From the NCBI GenBank assembly GCA_032622095.1, contig CP136069.1, positions 29,640,342-29,704,341 of the forward strand: a DNA stretch of 64,000 nt, written 5' to 3'. A model generated the notes under the pieces. That model worked only from the letters and a program-made list of their open reading frames with translations. It was not told the DNA's origin and searched no databases. The DNA is from Siphonodentalium dalli (lineage: Eukaryota; Mollusca; Scaphopoda; Gadilida; Siphonodentaliidae). The translations under genes were made by a program, and so were the position numbers. Below are positions 36,519-51,250 of the stretch, one piece after another (positions within the stretch are counted from its first letter, which is position 1; every line of letters begins with the position of its first letter).

Positions 36519-36952
36519 CAAGCCTGCAAATAGCGTGTCTGTCATTTGCAGAATGAGGTCCCCAGATGGTGAAATTAGTGACGCTATCCCGCACAACTAA
36601 ATTCACCCTCTGTGGACCTCATTCTGCTTAGGCCCTCAACTGCTATGGTAGATCTAGGATCAGTTTGAAGTTCCCTAGTTGAAGTCGGTGATGATCACCC
36701 AATTGGGCACCTCGATTATGGATTTTACCTTCTGCAAATTAGGGGATATAGAAACTTCCCAGATGGGAAAACGTAACTAAAAACAATGTTAATTTGATAC
36801 TATAGATACTTCCCATAAGATGAGACCTAAGCAGAATGAGGTCCGCAGAGGATGAATTTTGTGATGCTAGCCCGCTGTGCGGGATAGCATCGCTAAATTC
36901 ACCCTCTGGGGACCTCATTCTGCAAATGACAGACACGCTGTTTGCAGGCTTG
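36519..36952. mobile_element. 434-bp palindromic element, B1
   Basis: B form as at 26768. Confidence 0.68.
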
Positions 36953-39900
36953 TACTCAGGGTGTCTTTCTTTGTCGTTCCCTTATTTTGTCACAAGAAAT
37001 GGGATTTATATTAAAGGCCCATTTAATTTTCGAGTCACCGATTATTTTTTATAGTGACTTGATATACGGTTTTAATAACAATATGTGCCATAAAATATGA
37101 TTAAAATACTATAATTCATCACTATTTGAAACATCTGTGTCTCAGAAGATGCCCACAGAGAAATAAAAAACTGCTGAAGACTTCCCCCCTCTTGCATCCA
37201 GAATGCAACAGAATTCAAAGTTGTTCAATTAAATGGGAACAAGTCTATCTTCAATATATAGAGTTATTCCCCCTGCATTGAAAATAATACTGATTTTTAC
37301 TTCAATCTTGATGAAAAAACGCATTGGCAACTCAACAAAAACAAGAAGTCCACAGTATATTGCACCGGATAAGTTGATAATACAATGTTTTGGAGCTTCC
37401 TCTTTCAAATGGTATATATATGGCATATATTTTATATAAAGTAATCTGGGGGTTCGAAATTAAGTGGGCTGTTAACATCTGGTTTGGGATCTTCTGCATG
37501 CCATTGGGCTTCCTGTAGACATGCTCTGGGGGTTTTATGTGTGTCTATCAGCCACGCAGGATGATATATCATATATGTATTGATCTATATTTATCCACAA
37601 GGCGAAAGCATAATTACACAATTAATTAATTTAGTTTGAGGACTGAACATTATAGTCCAGGAGATATTGGTAGACCTCTGCACCCCCCCCCCCACCAGGA
37701 CTCAACTTCACCCCACTAATTTTGATATTCAATCACGTTTCTTGTGGTCTCCCAGATTTCTTCTAGACTCGCTCCGTGTGTCTTTCGTTGTCATTCCCTT
37801 ACACGAAATGGGATTTATTATCATTTGGTTAGGGGGGTCTTGTGCATAGGTAAGACTGATGTAAATATATTTGGGAGAGACATCTAGCGGATGCGGGAGG
37901 AATATATAGGAGAGAATAAAATGGACACTGGGCCCTGATTGGTCAATAGCCTTTTGTGCTTTTTTGCTTTAAAAAATAATCACACCTCTTCCCTGTGATT
38001 TCCCATAGGTGACGTACATTGGCACAGGAATAAACCATTTGTATTGAGTGAAGTTTAAATTGTTTGGTGTGGTCTAAAAGTATGACATTATTTTTTTTTA
38101 GCGCGGGACTGACGCTAGTTACGAAAACACGACTTAAAGGCGATTTAGTTACGAAAACACGACTTAAAGGCGATTTCCCTGCTGGACGGAAATTGTTTTT
38201 TTGTGCATAATTTTTTTTCGCAAATGTCAATCTTTCAGATTTCATGAAAGAAAATTTTGGAACGAGGATTTATATTGTAAACAGCATACACTAAAACGTT
38301 TGCACTGCATGATAGATACTGCATGAAACCGGTACAACACTTGTAACACCCGTCTACGAGCGGTCTCTCTGGTATCTCAGAAATAATGTAACACTTGTAA
38401 CGCTTTGTAACAGGTTGCTACACTGAGACGGTAGGAATAAAATATGCTGCGGTTTTCTACTGGGACTTTAAATCATTTGTAACACTTTTAACACTGTTAC
38501 AAAATGCCTAGTGGAGGAAAAATGTACCGGATTCATGCAATATATGCTGCATGAGGCCTATGGCAAACATTTACAACAGTGTAACCTGTTGGTTATAATA
38601 CACGAAATAGAAATTAGTAGAGTGTTTTCCCCTGGGACCCCCAAGCTAGGATCAGCATAAAAAAAATATCCTGATAGCTGAATGGTCAATGATGCATGGA
38701 TGAAAAGTGCACGAAAAAATGCACAAACGTGTTTCCCGTCAAGAAACATGCAACATAGCCACATGGTGAAAGGTTACGGATTTTAAATTGGTGAATAATT
38801 TTTGGCAGGGGTTTGTGATTTTTTCGAAGTCATTTCCCCCCTCCATTTTAAGGGTAGTGTGACGTTTGTCAAAACTGCAGTGTGACGCAATACATTGACA
38901 AGTACTTTTGGGCACATGTTCGTGTGTCTAAAAGGACGTTCTTTAATTTATTGTGTCCCCCCCCCTCCCGTTCGCGCAGGGTCAACCCTTTCCTGGGGCC
39001 TTTGCAAATCATTTGGTGTATTGTCACCTATAGTGAAAAATTGTCGTTTTTTCAGATTTCTGCTCTGAAACAAGTCCCGTGCTCATTATCCCCATAAAGG
39101 AAATTGGAAACATAAAGTATGCGACACGAAAGATTATTTGGCGCGGGACCCGTCCCATAAAATTAAAAATTAACCCCTCAGATGCCATCTCTGCTTTTCG
39201 TTGTAGAACGAAAAAATTGCCGTTCAGTTTTCGACCCGTTTTGGGGCCCTTGGATGCCCCTTTAATGAACGTGAGACCACATTGTTGGGCGTCCGACAAC
39301 CTAGATTAACGCCAAGGCAGATCTGTCGGGTTTGAGCACGACATGGTAGTAAAGCGTGATGTCATTATGAACCATACTCTAAAACATGATGCAAAATCGG
39401 ACCAGTATCGGGTCAAACTTTAAAATGACAGGTTGACAAAAATGCCAACCCTGGAAGTTGGCAGAAGCGGTTTGTCGATCCAACGCGCCCAAATTTCCAA
39501 TTTTCCCTGGGACAAAGATAGGGAGAAGTTGCACATTTTAGGGAGAAGATGTCTCCCAAGTCACCCTCTTGGCTGGTCCCTGTGCCCGTATAGATCATAC
39601 CCCAACAGTTCAAAATCTGGGAAGTTTTTGTTATTCAGGGCCACGTATTCAGTTCAATGTTCAATGCGATATATTGACTCAAACAATAATGCAATCTCGA
39701 GCTGGGACCACCCATAATTTAGCATCACTAAATTCACACTCTGTGGACCTCATTCTGCTTTGGTCTCATCTGCTATGGACAGTTTCTTTATTATCAAATT
39801 TCTATAGAAAATTCTTAACGTAGATTCTATTTTTTGTTTAGTTTAGTTTTTCTATATCCCAAATTGACCGACGACACATTGCATAATCAAGGTTCCCAAA

Positions 39901-40193
39901 TGGGTGTACATCACAATGTTCACCATTTCGGAACTTCAATCATAGCAGAATGATGAGGCCATAAAGGAAATTGGAAACATAAAGTATGCGACACGAAAGA
40001 TTATTTGGCGCGGGACCCGTCCCATAAATAATACCCGTCCCATAGGTAAAATTCTCAAATTTATAAAAAAATATAAGAAATAAAACCCGTATTTTCAGCG
40101 CTATATCGACGAATTTGTGTCTATTTACTTGTTTACCTTTTGGAAGAGATGTCCCTGTATGGATTTTGGATATACTACCTATTATGTTATTAA

Positions 40194-40539
40194 CCCTTTC
40201 ATGACGGAAGCTGCGCTGGTGCAGCATTAATGACCCTGTGCCAGTGCATTCTCTTATATATGCCAGTCTCCCATAGGGAGCCTCACATACATAAGAGAAT
40301 ACAATGGCTTACAAGCACAGGCCCCTGGGAAAAATTACTAAAATACCACCGGTTTAGTCTATATTGGTATTTTAGTAATTTTACCCCAGTGGCCTGTGCT
40401 TACAAGATCAAGATAAATATTGTTAGGGCAATGCATTCTCTTACATATGCCAGGCGCCATATGGGCGACTGTCATATATAGGAGAATGCATTGGCACAGG
40501 GTTTTCGCAAAATTTTACGACGCTCCAATCATGGAAGGG
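40194..40539. mobile_element. TTAA MITE, 346 bp, copy 2
   Basis: Same flanks and nested hairpin as at 30443. Confidence 0.83.
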
Positions 40540-40583
40540 TTAAGTTGCTGTCACTTAAAGAAATCTTTTTATTTTCTTCACAG

Positions 40584-40625
40584 ACCGTTACCAACTGTGC
40601 AAACCGTCACGCTGGAGAGGGGAAT
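40584..40625 (+). other. Duplicated PDZ exon fragment / possible microexon, copy 2
   Basis: Same acceptor, 42-nt body and GTATGT donor as the copy at 30833; the true exon follows at 41060. Confidence 0.5.
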
Positions 40626-41059
40626 GTATGTTTATCCAAATATTCGGAATAAAACTTTAGTGGTTATTTTTGGTATTTGTCGGCACTTAATTCTCTATAA
40701 AAGCCGGTATTTGATCATCAGAAAGCATGATTTGGACAGTAAACACGGAAATGAAAAAAAAACTCAATGCGGAAGTGAAACGTCTGCTAAATCCACCAGT
40801 GTTGCGCGCGCATCACAATTTCACGATTCATTTCGCAATAGTTTATTCGTGATGTCACATAGTCCCGATAAAAAAAGTCATATTGCACTCTTGGGAGTTC
40901 AGTATATGACATTCGGGAGTCCAATATGACTTTTTTCCCGGATTATCACGTGGCGGCTTTTGCCCAATCAGAAATAGTGTAAGTTAAGGGATGAATAATA
41001 ATACCCATTATGTTGTTAAGTTGCTGTTGCTTAATGCAAGCTTTTTCTTTTCTTCACAG

Positions 41060-41333
41060 ACCATTACCAACTGTGCAAACCGTCACGCTGGAGAGGGGAA
41101 CTCAGGGTTTGGGTTTCTCGATCGTCGGGGGACACGGAAGTCCGCACGGAGACCTGCCAATCTACATCAAAAACGTCTTCGCAGAGGGCGCTGCTGCTAA
41201 AGTCGGAGACCTGAAGCGAGGAGACCAGATACTTGCCGTCAACGGACAAAATTTTGAAGGCATCACGCATGAGGATGCCCTTCAAATTTTAAAGAATGTC
41301 CGCGGAGTTGTCAATCTTACAGTTTTGTCATAG
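41060..41333 (+). CDS. MPDZ/PATJ-like: MPDZ/PATJ-like terminal PDZ exon, copy 2
   Basis: Encodes the same 90 residues and stop as the copy at 31309, with the same polypyrimidine tract, AG acceptor and phase. No frameshift or substitution is visible. It lies 9751 bp downstream of the first copy, and the sequence between holds no other PDZ coding piece, so the copies cannot form one tandem-PDZ protein: each ends in its own stop. Confidence 0.82.
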
Positions 41334-41500
41334 TATTGACCTAGTTTTCCACACAATGTTTTCTCCTGATGCAATGTTATTTTTTACCTACAGTCTTTCA
41401 GAAGTTAATGTTTATGTGTTTCCCCTTCCCCATTTGTTCATCTGTTCTATTTAAGCATGAATATAGTGTGTCTGACAAGGCTAATACGAAAAGGAAATAA

Positions 41501-43578
41501 TATGATCGTACGTGACACGTAACGGGGCAACCACACGCGGTGCTTCGTCGGATCTAGTTATGCGAAATTTGACCAGATTTGACCTTGAATTTACCGTTTT
41601 GAATGTCAATGTCAGGTCGGGGTTACGAGTTAAGCCGCCCAAAACACTGCCCGGACAAAAGTATCCCTAGCTATCGAATATCGTCGAAATCCGCCACTAA
41701 TACCCGATTTGATCTTGAATCGACCATTTTGAAGATCAAGCATCACACTTTGACCCGTCCAAAACACTTCCCGGACAAACGTACACTTAGGTATCAAGTT
41801 TCGTCGAAATCCGTCCGGAAGTTTTCCCGGCCATAGCTAACAGACAAAAGTCACAAACTATACATTAGGTTTTAGCTGGGTACCTGTCTGACGGGCATGT
41901 GGGTGAGACGAAATTTGTTGGCATCCCCATCTACACCAACACCCCCAAAAAATGGTGGAAATCGGGCCAGTGGATACCCAGATACAGTTCAATGTCATTT
42001 AAAATATCAAGTTCACGCCGCACGGGCATCCGGGTGTGACGAAATTGCTCAGCGCCTGAAACTACCCCCACATACCAAATTTGGTGAAAATCGGCTCAGC
42101 GGAGAACTTGAGTTCAAGGTCATTTGAAGGTCAAGGTCACGCCGCACGGGCAAACGGATATACCCATGTTAGTCCTCAGGTCAAACTACATACCCGTACC
42201 AAGTTTCATCAAAATCGGTTAGCCGTTTCCGATTCCATCCCGGAAACACACACACACATACATACACACACACCCACACGCACAGACCACAAACTTTCTT
42301 CAAATATATAATAGATTCTTTATGGAGGTCAAGTTTAAATTGATATCGTACTCCCATGTTTCTGTTCGTCAGATACAGGCTCGAGTATGTAGGAGCCTCA
42401 ATACCGGTATATTTCTAAAGGATAGCTATAAAAGGCCTCTGCATATTGACATTAGCGCGTACATCGCAACACATATCTAGCAAAATGGCCCTTTAAGTGA
42501 GATGTCTTTCAACAGAGGTCAAGGTCATTTTATGGTCAAGGTCAAGGTCATATAAGCCCCCCACATCAACTTGACAACAAATTTGGTTGAGGCTTAATTC
42601 CAACTTCACCAACGAAGGCGACCCATGTTATGATGGACATATCATTTGACTTCCTCGCTGCCACCACTGCTCACAAATGATTTCAAATAATAAGCCGCGT
42701 TCCGATGTTGAGTGTGAATACCTGGCAGCCAGCCAATACTATTCGCGCGACATACAACCGTGAAAAAATCCCCCTTGTTAGGGTAGATTGGTTCAATCAT
42801 TTATCTCGAAGGAATTGATAAGCCGCTGATATGTCTGTGAGGCCAAATCGTTGCGAGACGGGAACTTATTGAATGTGTTGTCCGCCTATTAGGGGGATTT
42901 TTCGCTGAGCAATTTGTCCGGAGGAAAATTACACGCAGCTAAGGCGGGATCGTTATTACAAAACACCATAAGTAAACATCGGCGCAACACACGATGTCGT
43001 GCTATACATTGTTGGAAAGGGTACATCCTTGGCTATTCAACTGTGGTAATTTGATTCTGAAGCAGGCACGTTTGCTTGTGCTATTTTCGCATATATCTTT
43101 TGCGAAAACGGTTATAAATGCAACCAAGTCTAGTATACTGATGTGAAATCAGTGTTTCCTGCGGAGACCAATTTTTTCTGGATTCTAGCCCACGACACCA
43201 AATGACGCAAATGACGTCATGGACCATGTCATGACGTCTTCGCTGATTTTATTCAGCTAACCAACGAAATTGGTCAAACGAAACTAATCTATAGGCCAAA
43301 ATCACGTAGGAATTGTTCAGAAAAACTAAAGTTGTTAATTTTATAACCATCCCGTTGGTCCACTTCCGATTCTGTGTCACCGTTTCTTTTTGGGATATTA
43401 TTGTTCCCATGATTCTATGCGAAAGCGAAGCGGAAGTCACGTGATTTTTAACCCATTTTTCTTGTCCGGATTTTCATCGCGTCGAAATGCTGTTTCATGG
43501 TATTGTAAAAATTAATGACGTCATTCACGCCTAAACATGAAAAGCAACAACGCGCCTGCGGCGCGTTGTGGTTGCTAA
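41501..43578 (+). mobile_element. Helitron-like element Q, copy in B2
   Basis: B position. CATCCCGG at 42236-42243 where the others read CATCGCGG. Confidence 0.72.
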
Positions 43579-44788
43579 TATTTTGGTATTAGCTCACTGG
43601 GACAAGCTATTGATACACTGTTTATTTCTCGAGCATTTAGAGCTATTTCATCGTAGAGCATATAATAAAAGTATATATAGAGTCCGATAAGATAACAATG
43701 TTTCATTAAAACGGTAAACATTGAAAAGGGTCAAAACATCGAAAATTATTCTGAAAATCATATTCAGACTAAATTAATTTAACTTACTGCACGATTAGTG
43801 ATGTTTATTGACAAATCACTAATAGTTTTGTTTACATAAAAATGGTTTCAACAAACGAAATTTCGTTATTGGAGTTGTTTGGAGAACTTTTAATAATGAA
43901 TATAAGAAACTATTTCTCCACGTTCTATGTGATAATGTTTCTAAGACTTTATCTTGTTTGTACATTTACTCAATACGAGTGCCTTGGGTCCCTTTAAAAG
44001 AAATGTTCATCACTTATCTCATCAAAATTTACATTTATGTTGAACTCTCAGTGTAGATTTTTTTGTACCACTTATCTGTAAATTTTGAACAGAATATGTA
44101 AATCCATGTTGAATTATCCTTAATATTACAATAAGTTTATATTTCCATTTACAATTTTTGTTGACACACTTGTTATTATATTTAATTCTGAGAGTGTTTT
44201 AATCCCTTTAAACTCTACTTGCAAAGAAAATTATTTTATGCAACATGTCCCTTATGTGCATCAACCCTTCTTTATCTTTAATTGTGATCAAGTTTGGACT
44301 CAATATATGGAATATAGCATCGTGATAACATAGGACTTTCACCAGGACTCAATATAATGGATTAAAGCATCGTGATAACGTAGGACTTTCACCAGGACTC
44401 AATATAATGGATTAAAGCATCGTGATAACGTAGGACTTTCACCAGGCCTCGAAATATGGTGCCAGACATTTGCAGAATGAGGTCCTCAAAGGGTGAATTT
44501 AGTTCTATATTCACCCCTGGGGACCTCATTCTGCATGGCCTCATTTGCTATGGGAGACTTAGACACATATTTCAGTTCCCAGATGTTGATGCGCACCCAT
44601 TGGGCACCTCGATTATGCATTGTGTCGTCTGCCAATGTGGCGATATAGAGTAATTAAACTGAAAATGAATCAGAATATGTTAAATGTTCAAATTTGTTTC
44701 TGTAATCAACTAAATAAAAATTATAATATTTAATTATTTGTTTTCTACAATTGATAATGATAACATAATTAAGCTGTTAGTTAATTAA

Positions 44789-45043
44789 CCCTTTCATGGC
44801 TGGAGCTTCCTGAAATTTTGCGAAAACCCTGTGCCAATGCATTCTCTTATATATGCGAGTCTCCCATAGGGAGCCTTGCAAATATAAGAGAATACATTGG
44901 CCAACATATATTTACCTTGACCTTGTCAGCCAGTGCATTCTCTTATATATGTAAGGCTCCCTATGGGAGACTTGCATAAATAAGAGAATGCACTGGCACA
45001 AGGTCTTGAATGCTGCACCAGCGCAGCTCCCATCATGAAAGGG
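44789..45043. mobile_element. TTAA MITE, 255 bp, B2
   Basis: B form as at 35039. Confidence 0.8.
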
Positions 45044-46268
45044 TTAAGGTTTTGGTTAATTATACCATGTATTCTGTCGCAAGTTATGAACGATTGGTGA
45101 CAAACACCAATTTCTTCTAACTGTTGGTAAATGATTTTTTTTTCTCACCCAGATATTTTCAAATGCCTTCAACAGTGCTGAGCATTTAATTTATATGTTA
45201 ACAATGGCTCCATTCCCAGTTCTGCACACACAGTAAAAAGACAAAAAAGTATGCTTAACTATGTGATGACTAAATAGTCATTGATGAGTAGCTTACTTGA
45301 GAAATGTTCAGGTAATTGTTAAATGGCCCATTATGCCCTTTTTGATGTTTTTATTTTTATTTTACAACTGCGGTAACAGGAGTTTGAAATTTCAGTCTGA
45401 TAAATATGTTGAGATCAATATCTTTACCAGAAATTATCCTATTTCGGATCAATTTTAAGTTCTAAAAGCCCATCTGGGGTGCAGTGTCAAATTCAAAGTT
45501 AGAAACCCCCAACTAAAGACTTTCTAGTGTGACCATATTTGGTGTGGGGCCCCACACTGTGGTCTGTGAATGTAGCCATTGTATTCATGTATTTGTTTCC
45601 CTTCATATCAAATCAAATTTGGTTTAAAATCTGTATAGGACCAAGAAAAACAGAGAAATTTAACTAATTCAATAAAAAAATGTAAAACAATTCACTTCAA
45701 GTTTTATTACTTCCAATACCACGCCTGCCATTCGATTTGCTGCCTCTCTGGCTGACAAGACTGCTCTAAAAGGCCGCCTCTGTGGCCAGAACGTTGCTAT
45801 TTCGAGAGGCTGAAGGTGCTTCCATCAATAAAACTGAATTGACAGGTAAGTATCAAAATTAACAGATTCACCCTGTACTGTGATTATAGCCTGACTGTAC
45901 ATTTTATCATTAACCGCAGAAATATCTAGACTCATACAATAGGCTTTCCAAAGCGAGTAGGTATGACATTTTCTCACACCCCTGCCCAATGACGCATGTC
46001 TTCTATTCCATTGTATCTCATGGTTCGGCCAGGTGTGAGAAAATTATGAAATCCGAACTGAGTTTCTTGTTGACATGGTCCACATGTATAGTGGGTGGAT
46101 GGCAGATATAGAAACCCAGACAATGTATACAACGAACACGGATCATTGTCTACACGAAGCCTGGAAAAACACAAGGACCCCGGATCAAATGTTGATATTC
46201 AATCAGGCTTCTTGTGGACAATGTCTCCGGGGTTGTTGGTTCCCCAGTTTCCTGTAAACTTGCTCCGG

Positions 46269-46702
46269 CAAGCCTGCAAATAGCGTGTCTGTCATTTGCA
46301 GAATGAGGTCCCCAGATGGTGAAATTAGTGACGCTATCCCGCACAACTAAATTCACCCTCTGTGGACCTCATTCTGCTTAGGCCCTCAACTGCTATGGTA
46401 GATCTAGGATCAGTTTGAAGTTCCCTAGTTGAAGTCGGTGATGATCACCCAATTGGGCACCTCGATTATGGATTTTACCTTCTGCAAATTAGGGGATATA
46501 GAAACTTCCCAGATGGGAAAACGTAACTAAAAACAATGTTAATTTGATACTATAGATACTTCCCATAAGATGAGACCTAAGCAGAATGAGGTCCGCAGAG
46601 GATGAATTTTGTGATGCTAGCCCGCTGTGCGGGATAGCATCGCTAAATTCACCCTCTGGGGACCTCATTCTGCAAATGACAGACACGCTGTTTGCAGGCT
46701 TG
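46269..46702. mobile_element. 434-bp palindromic element, B2
   Basis: B form as at 26768. Confidence 0.68.
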
Positions 46703-49700
46703 TACTCAGGGTGTCTTTCTTTGTCGTTCCCTTATTTTGTCACAAGAAATGGGATTTATATTAAAGGCCCATTTAATTTTCGAGTCACCGATTATTTTTT
46801 ATAGTGACTTGATATACGGTTTTAATAACAATATGTGCCATAAAATATGATTAAAATACTATAATTCATCACTATTTGAAACATCTGTGTCTCAGAAGAT
46901 GCCCACAGAGAAATAAAAAACTGCTGAAGACTTCCCCCCTCTTGCATCCAGAATGCAACAGAATTCAAAGTTGTTCAATTAAATGGGAACAAGTCTATCT
47001 TCAATATATAGAGTTATTCCCCCTGCATTGAAAATAATACTGATTTTTACTTCAATCTTGATGAAAAAACGCATTGGCAACTCAACAAAAACAAGAAGTC
47101 CACAGTATATTGCACCGGATAAGTTGATAATACAATGTTTTGGAGCTTCCTCTTTCAAATGGTATATATATGGCATATATTTTATATAAAGTAATCTGGG
47201 GGTTCGAAATTAAGTGGGCTGTTAACATCTGGTTTGGGATCTTCTGCATGCCATTGGGCTTCCTGTAGACATGCTCTGGGGGTTTTATGTGTGTCTATCA
47301 GCCACGCAGGATGATATATCATATATGTATTGATCTATATTTATCCACAAGGCGAAAGCATAATTACACAATTAATTAATTTAGTTTGAGGACTGAACAT
47401 TATAGTCCAGGAGATATTGGTAGACCTCTGCACCCCCCCCCCCACCAGGACTCAACTTCACCCCACTAATTTTGATATTCAATCACGTTTCTTGTGGTCT
47501 CCCAGATTTCTTCTAGACTCGCTCCGTGTGTCTTTCGTTGTCATTCCCTTACACGAAATGGGATTTATTATCATTTGGTTAGGGGGGTCTTGTGCATAGG
47601 TAAGACTGATGTAAATATATTTGGGAGAGACATCTAGCGGATGCGGGAGGAATATATAGGAGAGAATAAAATGGACACTGGGCCCTGATTGGTCAATAGC
47701 CTTTTGTGCTTTTTTGCTTTAAAAAATAATCACACCTCTTCCCTGTGATTTCCCATAGGTGACGTACATTGGCACAGGAATAAACCATTTGTATTGAGTG
47801 AAGTTTAAATTGTTTGGTGTGGTCTAAAAGTATGACATTATTTTTTTTTAGCGCGGGACTGACGCTAGTTACGAAAACACGACTTAAAGGCGATTTAGTT
47901 ACGAAAACACGACTTAAAGGCGATTTCCCTGCTGGACGGAAATTGTTTTTTTGTGCATAATTTTTTTTCGCAAATGTCAATCTTTCAGATTTCATGAAAG
48001 AAAATTTTGGAACGAGGATTTATATTGTAAACAGCATACACTAAAACGTTTGCACTGCATGATAGATACTGCATGAAACCGGTACAACACTTGTAACACC
48101 CGTCTACGAGCGGTCTCTCTGGTATCTCAGAAATAATGTAACACTTGTAACGCTTTGTAACAGGTTGCTACACTGAGACGGTAGGAATAAAATATGCTGC
48201 GGTTTTCTACTGGGACTTTAAATCATTTGTAACACTTTTAACACTGTTACAAAATGCCTAGTGGAGGAAAAATGTACCGGATTCATGCAATATATGCTGC
48301 ATGAGGCCTATGGCAAACATTTACAACAGTGTAACCTGTTGGTTATAATACACGAAATAGAAATTAGTAGAGTGTTTTCCCCTGGGACCCCCAAGCTAGG
48401 ATCAGCATAAAAAAAATATCCTGATAGCTGAATGGTCAATGATGCATGGATGAAAAGTGCACGAAAAAATGCACAAACGTGTTTCCCGTCAAGAAACATG
48501 CAACATAGCCACATGGTGAAAGGTTACGGATTTTAAATTGGTGAATAATTTTTGGCAGGGGTTTGTGATTTTTTCGAAGTCATTTCCCCCCTCCATTTTA
48601 AGGGTAGTGTGACGTTTGTCAAAACTGCAGTGTGACGCAATACATTGACAAGTACTTTTGGGCACATGTTCGTGTGTCTAAAAGGACGTTCTTTAATTTA
48701 TTGTGTCCCCCCCCCTCCCGTTCGCGCAGGGTCAACCCTTTCCTGGGGCCTTTGCAAATCATTTGGTGTATTGTCACCTATAGTGAAAAATTGTCGTTTT
48801 TTCAGATTTCTGCTCTGAAACAAGTCCCGTGCTCATTATCCCCATAAAGGAAATTGGAAACATAAAGTATGCGACACGAAAGATTATTTGGCGCGGGACC
48901 CGTCCCATAAAATTAAAAATTAACCCCTCAGATGCCATCTCTGCTTTTCGTTGTAGAACGAAAAAATTGCCGTTCAGTTTTCGACCCGTTTTGGGGCCCT
49001 TGGATGCCCCTTTAATGAACGTGAGACCACATTGTTGGGCGTCCGACAACCTAGATTAACGCCAAGGCAGATCTGTCGGGTTTGAGCACGACATGGTAGT
49101 AAAGCGTGATGTCATTATGAACCATACTCTAAAACATGATGCAAAATCGGACCAGTATCGGGTCAAACTTTAAAATGACAGGTTGACAAAAATGCCAACC
49201 CTGGAAGTTGGCAGAAGCGGTTTGTCGATCCAACGCGCCCAAATTTCCAATTTTCCCTGGGACAAAGATAGGGAGAAGTTGCACATTTTAGGGAGAAGAT
49301 GTCTCCCAAGTCACCCTCTTGGCTGGTCCCTGTGCCCGTATAGATCATACCCCAACAGTTCAAAATCTGGGAAGTTTTTGTTATTCAGGGCCACGTATTC
49401 AGTTCAATGTTCAATGCGATATATTGACTCAAACAATAATGCAATCTCGAGCTGGGACCACCCATAATTTAGCATCACTAAATTCACACTCTGTGGACCT
49501 CATTCTGCTTTGGTCTCATCTGCTATGGACAGTTTCTTTATTATCAAATTTCTATAGAAAATTCTTAACGTAGATTCTATTTTTTGTTTAGTTTAGTTTT
49601 TCTATATCCCAAATTGACCGACGACACATTGCATAATCAAGGTTCCCAAATGGGTGTACATCACAATGTTCACCATTTCGGAACTTCAATCATAGCAGAA

Positions 49701-49943
49701 TGATGAGGCCATAAAGGAAATTGGAAACATAAAGTATGCGACACGAAAGATTATTTGGCGCGGGACCCGTCCCATAAATAATACCCGTCCCATAGGTAAA
49801 ATTCTCAAATTTATAAAAAAATATAAGAAATAAAACCCGTATTTTCAGCGCTATATCGACGAATTTGTGTCTATTTACTTGTTTACCTTTTGGAAGAGAT
49901 GTCCCTGTATGGATTTTGGATATACTACCTATTATGTTATTAA

Positions 49944-50289
49944 CCCTTTCATGACGGAAGCTGCGCTGGTGCAGCATTAATGACCCTGTGCCAGTGCATT
50001 CTCTTATATATGCCAGTCTCCCATAGGGAGCCTCACATACATAAGAGAATACAATGGCTTACAAGCACAGGCCCCTGGGAAAAATTACTAAAATACCACC
50101 GGTTTAGTCTATATTGGTATTTTAGTAATTTTACCCCAGTGGCCTGTGCTTACAAGATCAAGATAAATATTGTTAGGGCAATGCATTCTCTTACATATGC
50201 CAGGCGCCATATGGGCGACTGTCATATATAGGAGAATGCATTGGCACAGGGTTTTCGCAAAATTTTACGACGCTCCAATCATGGAAGGG
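49944..50289. mobile_element. TTAA MITE, 346 bp, copy 3
   Basis: Same as at 30443. Confidence 0.83.
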
Positions 50290-50333
50290 TTAAGTTGCTG
50301 TCACTTAAAGAAATCTTTTTATTTTCTTCACAG

Positions 50334-50375
50334 ACCGTTACCAACTGTGCAAACCGTCACGCTGGAGAGGGGAAT
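50334..50375 (+). other. Duplicated PDZ exon fragment / possible microexon, copy 3
   Basis: Same acceptor, body and donor; the true exon follows at 50810. Confidence 0.5.
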
Positions 50376-50809
50376 GTATGTTTATCCAAATATTCGGAAT
50401 AAAACTTTAGTGGTTATTTTTGGTATTTGTCGGCACTTAATTCTCTATAAAAGCCGGTATTTGATCATCAGAAAGCATGATTTGGACAGTAAACACGGAA
50501 ATGAAAAAAAAACTCAATGCGGAAGTGAAACGTCTGCTAAATCCACCAGTGTTGCGCGCGCATCACAATTTCACGATTCATTTCGCAATAGTTTATTCGT
50601 GATGTCACATAGTCCCGATAAAAAAAGTCATATTGCACTCTTGGGAGTTCAGTATATGACATTCGGGAGTCCAATATGACTTTTTTCCCGGATTATCACG
50701 TGACGGCTTTTGCCCAATCAGAAATAGTGTAAGTTAAGGGATGAATAATAATACCCATTATGTTGTTAAGTTGCTGTTGCTTAATGCAAGCTTTTTCTTT
50801 TCTTCACAG

Positions 50810-51083
50810 ACCATTACCAACTGTGCAAACCGTCACGCTGGAGAGGGGAACTCAGGGTTTGGGTTTCTCGATCGTCGGGGGACACGGAAGTCCGCACGGA
50901 GACCTGCCAATCTACATCAAAAACGTCTTCGCAGAGGGCGCTGCTGCTAAAGTCGGAGACCTGAAGCGAGGAGACCAGATACTTGCCGTCAACGGACAAA
51001 ATTTTGAAGGCATCACGCATGAGGATGCCCTTCAAATTTTAAAGAATGTCCGCGGAGTTGTCAATCTTACAGTTTTGTCATAG
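50810..51083 (+). CDS. MPDZ/PATJ-like: MPDZ/PATJ-like terminal PDZ exon, copy 3
   Basis: Same encoded domain, acceptor and stop as the other copies, 9750 bp after copy 2. GLGF loop and helix-start histidine are kept. Confidence 0.82.
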
Positions 51084-51250
51084 TATTGACCTAGTTTTCC
51101 ACACAATGTTTTCTCCTGATGCAATGTTATTTTTTACCTACAGTCTTTCAGAAGTTAATGTTTATGTGTTTCCCCTTCCCCATTTGTTCATCTGTTCTAT
51201 TTAAGCATGAATATAGTGTGTCTGACAAGGCTAATACGAAAAGGAAATAA

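Larger units (their letters stand above)
31750..41500 (+). repeat. Macro-repeat unit B1 (about 9751 bp)
   Basis: Starts here, arbitrarily, at the Helitron-like element. The order is Helitron-like element, block P, AT-rich stretch, 49-50 bp tandem repeat, hairpin, TTAA MITE, unique stretch lacking 27 bp found in A, 434-bp palindromic element, poly-C tract, then the B-specific segment with the second MITE type, duplicated exon fragment and PDZ exon. Confidence 0.95.
41501..51250 (+). repeat. Macro-repeat unit B2 (about 9750 bp)
   Basis: Same content as the preceding unit. Visible differences are single bases: C for G at 42240, one C fewer in the hairpin near 44515, T for C in TTTGCTGCC near 45741, and A for G in CACGTGACGG near 50702. 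Confidence 0.95.
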